Made by a program: the position numbers and the translations under genes
Shown here: in pieces, positions 32,541 through 39,790 of the stretch
Position numbering within the stretch: position 1 is the stretch's first letter
How the letters are laid out: each line of letters opens with the position of its first letter
The notes under the pieces: model-generated
The model's input: the letters and a program-made list of their open reading frames with translations, nothing else
Database searches by the model: none
What the model was told of the DNA's origin: nothing
NCBI GenBank assembly: GCA_028279375.1
Contig: JANQNW010000019.1
Location: forward strand, 124,001 to 188,000
From: Phycisphaerales bacterium
Lineage (GTDB): Bacteria; Planctomycetota; Phycisphaerae; Phycisphaerales; UBA1924
Reading direction: 5' to 3'
DNA length: 64,000 nt

Positions 32541-33956
32541 ATGAACGATCCGGATCACACGATCTGGCCACAAGTGCTTGAGCAGGTTCGCGCCTCCCGG
32601 CCCGAACTCTGTCGGCAGTGGTTTGAAGAGATCGAGCCCATCAGCATCGACGCTGGTTCGCTCAATCTGCGCGTCCATCAGGCAATCCATCATCAGTATC
32701 TCCAGCGGGAATGCGCTGAGGCCTTCAAGGACGCTGTGCAGGCTGTCACAGGGCACCTCGTCGTCGTGCGCTTCTTCGGCCCCGGCGACACCGTCGACCA
32801 GAAGCCGCAAAAATCGCAGCAGGAGCCGGTGGAGGAACATATTGGGGTCAGCGAGAACGGCGCCCCCATATCAGCCGAGGCCGCCTTCTCGCGCGGGCGC
32901 GTGCGTGGCGATGAACTCGCGTTCAGCCCCGACTACACCTTCGACAACTTCGTCGAAGGACCCAACAACCGCCTCGCGCTCGCCGCGGCTCGCGCCATCG
33001 CCCAGAATCCGGGCAAGGCGTACAACCCGATGTTCATCCATGGCGACGTCGGGCTCGGAAAGACCCACCTGCTCCAGGCGATCTCCCTGCAGGTCCTTGC
33101 CGCAAACCCTGACGCCACAATCCTCTACATCCCCTGCGAAGCGTTCATCACGCGCTTCATGGAGTCCGTCCAGGCCGGCGAGATGTCGAGCTTCCGTCAC
33201 TACTTCCGTGACGTGGACATGCTCGTGATCGACGACATCCACTTCCTCGCCAAGCTCGACCGGACCCAGGACGAGTTCTTCCACACGTTCAACAGTCTCT
33301 ACCAGTCCAATCGCCAGATCATCCTCTCCTCGGATCTCCCGCCGGACGAGATTCCCCATCTCGAGAATCGCCTCGTCAGCCGCTTCAAGTGGGGACTCGT
33401 CGCCCAGATCGACGCCCCCGACTACGAGACCCGAGTCGCCATCGTCCGCCAGAAGGCGCGCGTGCGAGGCGCCGACGTCCCCGACGACGTGGCCAGCCTG
33501 ATCGCATCCCGCATTGACTCGAACATCCGTGAGCTCGAAGGCGCGCTCACCAAGATCCAGGTCCAGGCTCAGGTCGCCGGCTCGAGCCTCAACCTCGAGG
33601 CCGCCCGCGCCGCTCTCGGTGTGAAAGACGAACCCGCCCCGGGCGCCCAGGTCACCATCGAGACCATCGTGGATGTCGTCACCGACTTCTACAGCGTCAC
33701 CCTCTCCAGCTTGCAGTCGAAGCGGCGTCAGCGGTCCATCGCCCTTCCGAGACAGGTGTGCATGTACTTCGCGCGCCAGTACACCCGCTATTCACTCGAG
33801 GAGATCGGCGGGTACTTCGGCGGCAGGGACCACACGACGGTGCTCCACGCTGTCAGGACGGTCACCAATCACCGTGAGTCCGACGCCGAACTGAGCAAGG
33901 TCCTCGCCAGTCTCGAAAAGAAGATCAACGGCGCCGCGTCCAGCAACGCGGCCTGA
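32541..33956 (+). CDS. dnaA: Chromosomal replication initiator protein
   Basis: DnaA binds DnaA boxes at oriC and melts the origin. The 471-residue protein has domain I (WPQVLEQVRASRPELCRQWF), a short linker of about 50 residues with Gln and Glu, the AAA+ domain with FDNFVEGPNNRLALAAA, Walker A GDVGLGKT at 168-175, Walker B VIDDIHFL and sensor II-type NIRELEGALTK, and domain IV with the DnaA signature GGRDHTTVLHAV. I chose the ATG at 32541, where domain I begins; the frame is open to a GTG at 32454. No strong Shine-Dalgarno is visible. The following 437 nt hold DnaA boxes and are the likely origin. Confidence 0.97.
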   Translation: MNDPDHTIWPQVLEQVRASRPELCRQWFEEIEPISIDAGSLNLRVHQAIHHQYLQRECAEAFKDAVQAVTGHLVVVRFFGPGDTVDQKPQKSQQEPVEEHIGVSENGAPISAEAAFSRGRVRGDELAFSPDYTFDNFVEGPNNRLALAAARAIAQNPGKAYNPMFIHGDVGLGKTHLLQAISLQVLAANPDATILYIPCEAFITRFMESVQAGEMSSFRHYFRDVDMLVIDDIHFLAKLDRTQDEFFHTFNSLYQSNRQIILSSDLPPDEIPHLENRLVSRFKWGLVAQIDAPDYETRVAIVRQKARVRGADVPDDVASLIASRIDSNIRELEGALTKIQVQAQVAGSSLNLEAARAALGVKDEPAPGAQVTIETIVDVVTDFYSVTLSSLQSKRRQRSIALPRQVCMYFARQYTRYSLEEIGGYFGGRDHTTVLHAVRTVTNHRESDAELSKVLASLEKKINGAASSNAA

Positions 33957-34393
33957 TCTCATCGAATTCAATCACCGTGATTCACAGTGACGAGGGTGTT
34001 CACCCCTGCTTTTTATTGCGCGACCACCTGTTCAGGGCACGGTGGATAACTTCTGGAAAAGCGCTCTCGCTCGATGGCGCACGCCGCCACTCGAGCCTTG
34101 GAAACGATGTGGGAAGGCTGACATCTGCAGAGCCCCGTCGATCCTGACAGTCTGCCCCGACATCGCGCAGTCAGCTTATCCACACGACTGCTCTCCTCTA
34201 AGTGTTTATTCCACTTGCACTTATCTTGTTCACACAGGATTGTCCACAATCCGACAGCCCTTACTACGACCATGATGACTCTTCTCTTCTTCTCTAGACA
34301 AGAGGAGAAGACCTCACGCGTGCATCTGTCCGCCCCACGCTCGAAGGGATAGCTCCAAGCTGTGGGTATCTCGGCATGGACGCCATCTGGCCC
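33957..34393. other. oriC: Putative replication origin (oriC) with DnaA boxes
   Basis: No gene fits in this region between dnaA and mutM. It contains one perfect DnaA box, TTATCCACA, at 34176-34184, and single-mismatch boxes at 33978-33986 (TGATTCACA), 34041-34049 on the opposite strand (GGTGGATAA), 34226-34234 (TTGTTCACA) and 34240-34248 (TTGTCCACA). Three of the boxes fall within 75 nt in the same orientation. Bases around 34200-34230 are relatively A+T-rich for this genome and could be the unwinding element. A long inverted repeat lies at 34280-34311. The position next to dnaA is the classical origin location. Confidence 0.7.
34280..34311. repeat. Purine/pyrimidine inverted repeat in the oriC region
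   Basis: TCTTCTCTTCTT (34280-34291) and AAGAGGAGAAGA (34300-34311) are complementary at 11 of 12 positions, the other being a G-T pair, with an 8-nt spacer. One arm is all pyrimidine and the other all purine. It has no T-run, so a terminator for mutM or dnaA is not clear. Confidence 0.55.
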
Positions 34394-35230
34394 CTAGGGC
34401 TGACAGGTGGGGCACCAGACTGTTGAGCGCTGCTCCAGCCGGTCCTGAGCCAACTCTCCGCCGCATCGGACGCATGACGCCCCACCTCGGCCGTAGACGC
34501 GAAGCTCATCCTGGAAGCTCCCCGGCTCTCCATCGGCGTTGACGTAGCCCTCATCACTCAGGGTGGATCCCCCTCGGTCTGACGCCGAGACGAGCACCTC
34601 ACGAATCGATCGCGCGAGATCCGCCATCTCCTCCGGTTCGAGACTGTTCGCCTGTCGCCATGGGGACACGCCCGCCCGGAAGAGGGACTCGTCGGCGTAG
34701 ATGTTGCCGAGCCCGGCGACCCGCTCCTGCATCAGAAGAAGCGACTTGATTCGCCGGCGAGACCCAGCCAGGGCCCTGCTGAGATCACTCGAACTGATCT
34801 CGGTCCCCTCGGGCCCGAGTTCATCCCAACGCTCACGCCGGGCATGCTCGAGGCTCGGGAAGGTCCAGACACCCCCGAACCGGCGCGGATCGCGAAAGAG
34901 GAGACCCCGTGTCGATTGGAGGTCGTCGAAGTCGTCGAACTTCCAGACGACATGGGTGTGGCTCGGATACCTGCGGCTGCGATCTGCCGTCAGCAGTTGC
35001 CCGCTCATCCCGAGGTGGACGACGATCACTCCGCCGCCCTCGCCCTCGATTCCGAGTTGCTTGCCGCGCCGGTGCAGGTGACGAATCCGATCGCCTTCGA
35101 GCAGCGCCCCAGGAGATGCCTTGCCGCGCACGACATCCCGCCGGCGCGCCCGGGCTCGGACCACGCGCCGTCCGATCACGTGCGGCGCCAGGCTGCGACG
35201 CACGCTCTCAACCTCTGGAAGCTCTGGCAT
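34394..35230 (-). CDS. mutM: Formamidopyrimidine-DNA glycosylase
   Basis: MutM/Fpg removes 8-oxoguanine and formamidopyrimidines and cleaves the DNA strand. The 278-residue protein begins MPELPEVESVRRSL, with the catalytic Pro2 and Glu3, and Lys57 stands in RRGKQLG. The helix-two-turn-helix has LLMQERVAGLGNIYADESLF, and the C-terminal zinc finger is present (CVRCGGEL and CPTCQP). All features of an active enzyme are kept. It is divergent from the moxR operon and lies on the far side of the putative origin from dnaA. No Shine-Dalgarno stands before the ATG. Confidence 0.96.
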   Translation of the reverse strand: MPELPEVESVRRSLAPHVIGRRVVRARARRRDVVRGKASPGALLEGDRIRHLHRRGKQLGIEGEGGGVIVVHLGMSGQLLTADRSRRYPSHTHVVWKFDDFDDLQSTRGLLFRDPRRFGGVWTFPSLEHARRERWDELGPEGTEISSSDLSRALAGSRRRIKSLLLMQERVAGLGNIYADESLFRAGVSPWRQANSLEPEEMADLARSIREVLVSASDRGGSTLSDEGYVNADGEPGSFQDELRVYGRGGASCVRCGGELAQDRLEQRSTVWCPTCQP

Positions 35231-35251
35231 CCCGGAAATCCGCCTGAGTGA

Positions 35252-35270
35252 GGGTCATTCTTCATGACCC
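35252..35270. promoter_or_regulatory. Palindrome upstream of the moxR promoter
   Basis: GGGTCATTCTTCATGACCC is an interrupted palindrome with two perfect 7-bp arms and a 5-nt centre. It lies 29 nt before the probable -10 box of the moxR operon and 21 nt from the mutM start, where an operator for either gene could sit. Role as an operator is inference. Confidence 0.45.
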
Positions 35271-35275
35271 GATTC

Positions 35276-35305
35276 GTGAACCGATAGAGGGGGCAGCGGT
35301 ATTAT
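35276..35305 (+). promoter_or_regulatory. Candidate promoter of the moxR operon
   Basis: TATTAT at 35300-35305 matches five of six bases of the -10 consensus. GTGAAC at 35276-35281, 18 bp upstream, is a weak -35. A transcript would begin near 35312, just before the hairpin at 35315. Confidence 0.45.
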
Positions 35306-35314
35306 TCAAAGCGA

Positions 35315-35343
35315 GGCTGGCGCTCGGCGCCAGCCCATCTTTT
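35315..35343 (+). terminator. GC-rich hairpin followed by T-rich stretch in the moxR leader
   Basis: GGCTGGCGC (35315-35323), loop TCG and GCGCCAGCC (35327-35335) form a perfect 9-bp stem, followed by CATCTTTT. This is the shape of an intrinsic terminator, yet it lies between the likely promoter and the moxR start, 34 nt before the ATG. It could act as an attenuator or as a 5-prime stabilising stem, since the predicted transcript starts about three bases before it. Confidence 0.5.
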
Positions 35344-35377
35344 GCCCGATTTGCGCGAGTGAGAGGAGTTTCGGGAA

Positions 35378-36460
35378 ATGCCGGATCCGTTGACCAGCAA
35401 GGCCGCCACGAACGCCACTGACCCCGAGCAGGCCGTCGCCCAGGTGCGCGAGGCGTACGAGTCTCTGCGAGGCGAAATCCGCAAGGTCATTGTCGGTCAG
35501 GACGACGTCGTGGACGAGCTGCTGATGACGCTCTTCTGCCGCGGCCACGCGCTTGTTGTCGGCGTGCCCGGCCTGGCCAAGACGCTGCTCATCTCGACGA
35601 TCGCCCGCACGCTTAGCCTTGGATTCTCCCGAATCCAGTTCACGCCGGACCTGATGCCCTCCGACATCACGGGCACCGAGGTCATTGAAGAAGACAAGAC
35701 CACGGGCGCCCGCGAGCTTCGCTTCGTCAAGGGTCCGATCTTCTGCAACATCATCCTCGCGGACGAGATCAATAGAACGCCGCCCAAGACGCAGGCCGCG
35801 CTCCTCGAGGCGATGCAGGAGCATCAGGTCACTGTCGGCGGCGTGCAGCACCGACTGCCCGAGCCCTTCTTCGTGCTTGCCACGCAGAATCCGATCGAGC
35901 AGGAAGGAACGTATCCACTTCCCGAAGCGCAACTCGATCGCTTCATGTTCATGATCAACATCGGCTACCCCGGCGAAGACGAGGAGCTCGAGATCATCCG
36001 TCGCACCACCGGCGCTGCGGCCGCGAACATCGCGCCGTCGCTCACAGGTGAAGATGTCAAGCAGGTGCAGGAGATCGTGCGTCAGACGCCTGTCGCAGAC
36101 CACGTCATCCGCTACGCGCTCCGCCTCGTGCGCGCGACGCGCATCAAGGAGCATTCCGCCGAGACGCCCAAGCCCGAGATCGTGCGTGAGTATCTGGCGT
36201 GGGGCGCCGGCCCGCGCGCCAGCCAGTACCTTATCCTCGGCGCCAAGGCGAAAGCCGTGCTCGCCGGACGCAATCATGTGACGCCTGAAGATGTGCGGGA
36301 GGTCGCCAAACCCGTCCTTCGCCATCGCATCATCACGAACTTCAACGCCGAAGCGGACAACGTCACGACGGACACCGTCATCGAGAAGCTGCTCGAAGAG
36401 ATATCCGTCGAGGGCGGGAGCGCCGCGGAGCAGAAGCAGATGGACGCCGTCATTCGTTAG
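35378..36460 (+). CDS. moxR: MoxR-family AAA+ ATPase
   Basis: A 360-residue AAA+ ATPase of the MoxR class, thought to act as a chaperone on VWA-domain partners. Domains: an N-terminal helix, Walker A VVGVPGLAKTLL, the Asp-Glu Walker B in LADEINRTPPKTQAALLEAM, sensor I ATQNPIEQEGTYPLPEAQLD, the arginine finger in DRFMF, and the C-terminal lid. AGAGGAG stands 9 nt before the ATG. It is the first gene of an eight-gene operon that continues with DUF58, BatA-like and VWA proteins, a layout well known from planctomycetes and from aerotolerance (Bat) loci. It is probably regulated through the structured leader and upstream palindrome. Confidence 0.93.
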   Translation: MPDPLTSKAATNATDPEQAVAQVREAYESLRGEIRKVIVGQDDVVDELLMTLFCRGHALVVGVPGLAKTLLISTIARTLSLGFSRIQFTPDLMPSDITGTEVIEEDKTTGARELRFVKGPIFCNIILADEINRTPPKTQAALLEAMQEHQVTVGGVQHRLPEPFFVLATQNPIEQEGTYPLPEAQLDRFMFMINIGYPGEDEELEIIRRTTGAAAANIAPSLTGEDVKQVQEIVRQTPVADHVIRYALRLVRATRIKEHSAETPKPEIVREYLAWGAGPRASQYLILGAKAKAVLAGRNHVTPEDVREVAKPVLRHRIITNFNAEADNVTTDTVIEKLLEEISVEGGSAAEQKQMDAVIR

Positions 36461-36520
36461 AGCCTCCCTGAGCGGAAGATGGAGATCGCCACCCTGGGGC
36501 GAGCCTGACCCTGACGTCGT

Positions 36521-37519
36521 ATGGCCAGTGAGACAACCACACAAACCGCCGCGAACGCCGACGCGACGCTGTACCTGCACCCGCAGACGCTATCGCGCCT
36601 CGGCACGTTCGAGCTGCGCGCCAAGCACATCGTCGAAGGCGTCATGAGCGGCATGCACCGGTCGCCGTATCAGGGATTCAGCGTCGAGTTCGCCCAGCAT
36701 CGCCCCTATGTCGCCGGCGATGACATTCGCCACCTCGACTGGAAGGTGTACGGGCGCTCCGACAAGCTCCACCTCAAGCAGTACCAGCAGGAGACGAACC
36801 TCGATCTCGTCATCCTCGTCGACGCCTCCGGCTCGATGAACTACGGCTCGCGCTCCTTTGAAGACGCCTCAGGCGCCGGCCACCGGCGCGGTCCGCGCGG
36901 CGACTTCGAGTGGACCAAGTTCGATCATGCGACAGCGCTCGCCGCCGCCATGAGCTATGTCGCGCTGCGGCAGGGAGATCGCGTCGGGCTCAATGTCTTC
37001 GCCGATGAAGTCAAGGCGATGGTCCGGCGCTCCAGCGCCCAAGGCCAGTGGCGCCAGATCGTCGAAGCGCTGTCCACGCATCCCGTCGATGCGCCGACCA
37101 ACATGGCGCGCGTGATCGATCAGACAATCGCCAAGCTCAACAATCGAACCCTCATCGCCATTATCAGCGATTTCTACGAGGAGTCGTCACACGTGCGATC
37201 GGCGCTCGCGCGCTGCAAACACCGCGGTCACGACGTCATGGTCTGTCGCGTCGTTGATCGCATGGAGCAGACTTTCGACTTCCGCGACACAGCGCCCTTC
37301 GAAGGATTCGAGGGCGAGCCGCGCGTGCGCGTCGATCCTCGCGCGCTGAAGGCGGACTACATCAAGGCGTTCAACGCGCATCAGGACGAAGTGCGGCGCA
37401 TCGCGCGGAGTTTCGGGTTCGATGACATGCTCGTCTGCACGCATGACTGGCTCGGTCCGCCGCTGGCGGGATTCATCGCGCGCCGCAACGCGCAGATCAA
37501 GCGGACGAAGGCGGGGTAG
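36521..37519 (+). CDS. DUF58 / VWA-like protein
   Basis: A 332-residue DUF58 protein, the usual companion of MoxR. The hallmark region RPYVAGDDIRHLDWKVYGRS is followed by the metal-binding site VDASGSMNYGS and FADEVKAMVRR. A VWA-like fold with an intact MIDAS (DASGS) is therefore likely. Family members are proposed MoxR substrates or adaptors. A short Gly/Arg insert (residues about 112-128) after the MIDAS is not usual in length. It starts 60 nt after moxR and ends 3 nt before the BatA-like gene. Confidence 0.88.
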   Translation: MASETTTQTAANADATLYLHPQTLSRLGTFELRAKHIVEGVMSGMHRSPYQGFSVEFAQHRPYVAGDDIRHLDWKVYGRSDKLHLKQYQQETNLDLVILVDASGSMNYGSRSFEDASGAGHRRGPRGDFEWTKFDHATALAAAMSYVALRQGDRVGLNVFADEVKAMVRRSSAQGQWRQIVEALSTHPVDAPTNMARVIDQTIAKLNNRTLIAIISDFYEESSHVRSALARCKHRGHDVMVCRVVDRMEQTFDFRDTAPFEGFEGEPRVRVDPRALKADYIKAFNAHQDEVRRIARSFGFDDMLVCTHDWLGPPLAGFIARRNAQIKRTKAG

Positions 37520-37522
37520 GCG

Positions 37523-39790
37523 ATGACATTCATCAACCTCGGCCTCGCGATCGCCGGCGCCGCGGCCGTCACCATCCCGATCATCATTCATCTGCTCTTC
37601 CGCAGAAGGCGCAAGCCCGTCATGTGGGGCGCCATGCGCTTCCTGATGGAGGCGTATCGCAAGCAGCGCCGCAGGCTTACGCTCGAGCAGATGCTCCTGC
37701 TGGCGGCGCGCTGTCTCGTGATCCTGCTCCTGGCGATGGCGCTGGGAAGGCCGGTCCTTGAGCGCGCCGGCGTCCTCGGCGCCGGGAGCGCGCGCACGCT
37801 GTATTTCCTCGTGGACAACAGCCTTGCATCGACGGCGCTGGCGGGCGAGTCATCAGCGCTCGACGCGCACAAGGACGCCGCGGCGAAGATTCTCGCTTCA
37901 CTTGGTCCGTCCGATCGCGCCGGATTCATCGCGCTCGGAGCGCCTGCACAACCCGTCGTGACTCCGGCTTCGTCGAATCTTGCAGCCGTCTCCGATCTCA
38001 TCCGCGATCTCGAGCCGACCGATGGACCGGCGGATTTCGTCGGCGCGGCTGACGCCCTTCGCGCCGTGCTCGGCTCTGATGACGCTGAAGCGCCCGAGGG
38101 CGATCAAATCGTTGTGCTGTTGAGTGACTTCCGCACCGGCTCTGCAGACACTGCTGCGCCGCTGCCGCCGTCGCTTGCGACGATCGAGGGAATCCAACTC
38201 TTCGCCCTGGCGCCGACCGAAGAGACACTTGGCAACGTGCAGATCGTCTCCGTCGATCCGCTGCGTCCCGTCGTGCTCACAGGCTCCTCCGGCGCAGGAC
38301 TCGGCGATCAGGTCAGCGTGCGACTGCGCCGCACCGGAAGCGCCATCGGCGAAAGTGGCGTGAGTTCGGTGCGCGTCACCGCCGTCACGCCCGGCGCCGG
38401 ACTCAACGACCGCATCGCAAGCGCCCAGGCTGAGGTGCGCTGGAGCCCCGGACAATCAGAGGCGACCGCCTCCGTCGCGCTCAATATGATCGACGGCGAG
38501 GCGAGCGCCGCGCGCCAGGGCGCAAGCGCCATCTCGCTCATCGCTGAGATCGATCGTGATGCGCTTGGCGCCGACAACGTCTTCCGGCGACCGCTCGACA
38601 TCAAGTCGAAGCTCGGTGTCGCCATCATCGACAGACGCCGCTTCGGCGCAGCGCCCACCGTGGATCGTCTGTCGCCCGGCGACTGGATTCGCCTCGCCCT
38701 TGCGCCGACCGATGAGGCGCCGATCGACATCCTCGAAATCGAACCGACCGCGATCGACGCCCCGAGCCTCGCCGGCGTCGCGTGCGCACTGGCGCCGCGC
38801 CCGGACCTGATCACAAGCGACGGCTGGCGCCGCCTGCGCCTCTTCGTGGACGCCGGCGGCATGCTCGTCATCTTCCCGCCCGCGACGACGGAGCTGCACC
38901 TCTGGAGCGATGGCTTCGCGGAGAACTTCGGAAGCGACTGGCGCATTGCGCGCGAGGCGACGGAGCACGAACAGCTGCGCACACTCGCCAAGGAACAACC
39001 GCGCACGCCAATTCTGAATCTCATCTCCGATGAGCTGGCCGATCTCGTGCGCCCCGTCACGATCTCGAGAACCGTCGCCATCGAGGAAGCGCCCGCCGGC
39101 ACGCAGGAGCTGCTGCTTCTTGATGACGGATCGCCATGGGCTGTCGCCGGCGCGCCTGATCTTGCCGATGGCGAGACCGGCCGCGGTCTTGTGGTCTATG
39201 TCACGTCAGCGCCGGCTCTCGATTGGACGGATCTGCCCGCCAAGCCGCTCATGGTTCCGCTGATGCAGGAGCTCGTGCGACAAGGCGTGGGCCAGGCGCA
39301 GGGCGCATGGGCAAGCGTAGCGGGCGGTCGCATCGCGACGCCATCGCGCACGGCGCAGCTCGAGCCTGTCAGTCTTGATGCGCTTCTCGATGATGCGCCG
39401 TCACTCGTTGTTGACGCGTCCGGTCGCACCATCGACGCGATTCGTAAGTCCGGTCTCTTCACCGCCCGCGACGAGCGCGGCGCCAGCAGGGGGCTTGTCG
39501 CGGTCAACGCGGACGCCGGCGCGGGCCGCACCGATGTGCAGGCGCCGGGCGTCGTGCAGCGCTGGCTCGCCGGTCTCTCCGGCGGCGCCGGAGAGGTCGC
39601 ATGGATCGATCGCGATGAGGACGCCCTCGCCGGATTTGCGGCGACTGCGGACGAGAGCCGCAACTCGCCCGTCAGTCTTCCGCTTCTTCTGGCGGCGCTC
39701 GTCATTGCGCTGCTCGAGACGGTCATGGCGCGCTACTTCAGCCATGCCTTCCAGTCCGCGCCCGCGTCGATCGGAGGGCAGCCTGCATGA
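37523..39790 (+). CDS. BatA N-terminal domain membrane protein
   Basis: A 755-residue membrane protein. The N-terminal 75 residues are a BatA-type domain (TIIIHLLFRRRR-like: VTIPIIIHLLFRRRRKPVMW, then LTLEQMLLLAARCLVILLLA), with two membrane helices. A VWA-like region follows (LYFLVDNSLASTALAGESSA) in which the MIDAS is degenerate, DNSLAS. The central 500 residues are an extracytoplasmic beta-rich domain with a glutamine-amidotransferase-like region near 400-600 (FVDAGGMLVIFPPATTELHL). One hydrophobic helix closes the protein (LPLLLAALVIALLETVMARY). Its stop overlaps the next gene's start (ATGA). Confidence 0.82.
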   Translation: MTFINLGLAIAGAAAVTIPIIIHLLFRRRRKPVMWGAMRFLMEAYRKQRRRLTLEQMLLLAARCLVILLLAMALGRPVLERAGVLGAGSARTLYFLVDNSLASTALAGESSALDAHKDAAAKILASLGPSDRAGFIALGAPAQPVVTPASSNLAAVSDLIRDLEPTDGPADFVGAADALRAVLGSDDAEAPEGDQIVVLLSDFRTGSADTAAPLPPSLATIEGIQLFALAPTEETLGNVQIVSVDPLRPVVLTGSSGAGLGDQVSVRLRRTGSAIGESGVSSVRVTAVTPGAGLNDRIASAQAEVRWSPGQSEATASVALNMIDGEASAARQGASAISLIAEIDRDALGADNVFRRPLDIKSKLGVAIIDRRRFGAAPTVDRLSPGDWIRLALAPTDEAPIDILEIEPTAIDAPSLAGVACALAPRPDLITSDGWRRLRLFVDAGGMLVIFPPATTELHLWSDGFAENFGSDWRIAREATEHEQLRTLAKEQPRTPILNLISDELADLVRPVTISRTVAIEEAPAGTQELLLLDDGSPWAVAGAPDLADGETGRGLVVYVTSAPALDWTDLPAKPLMVPLMQELVRQGVGQAQGAWASVAGGRIATPSRTAQLEPVSLDALLDDAPSLVVDASGRTIDAIRKSGLFTARDERGASRGLVAVNADAGAGRTDVQAPGVVQRWLAGLSGGAGEVAWIDRDEDALAGFAATADESRNSPVSLPLLLAALVIALLETVMARYFSHAFQSAPASIGGQPA

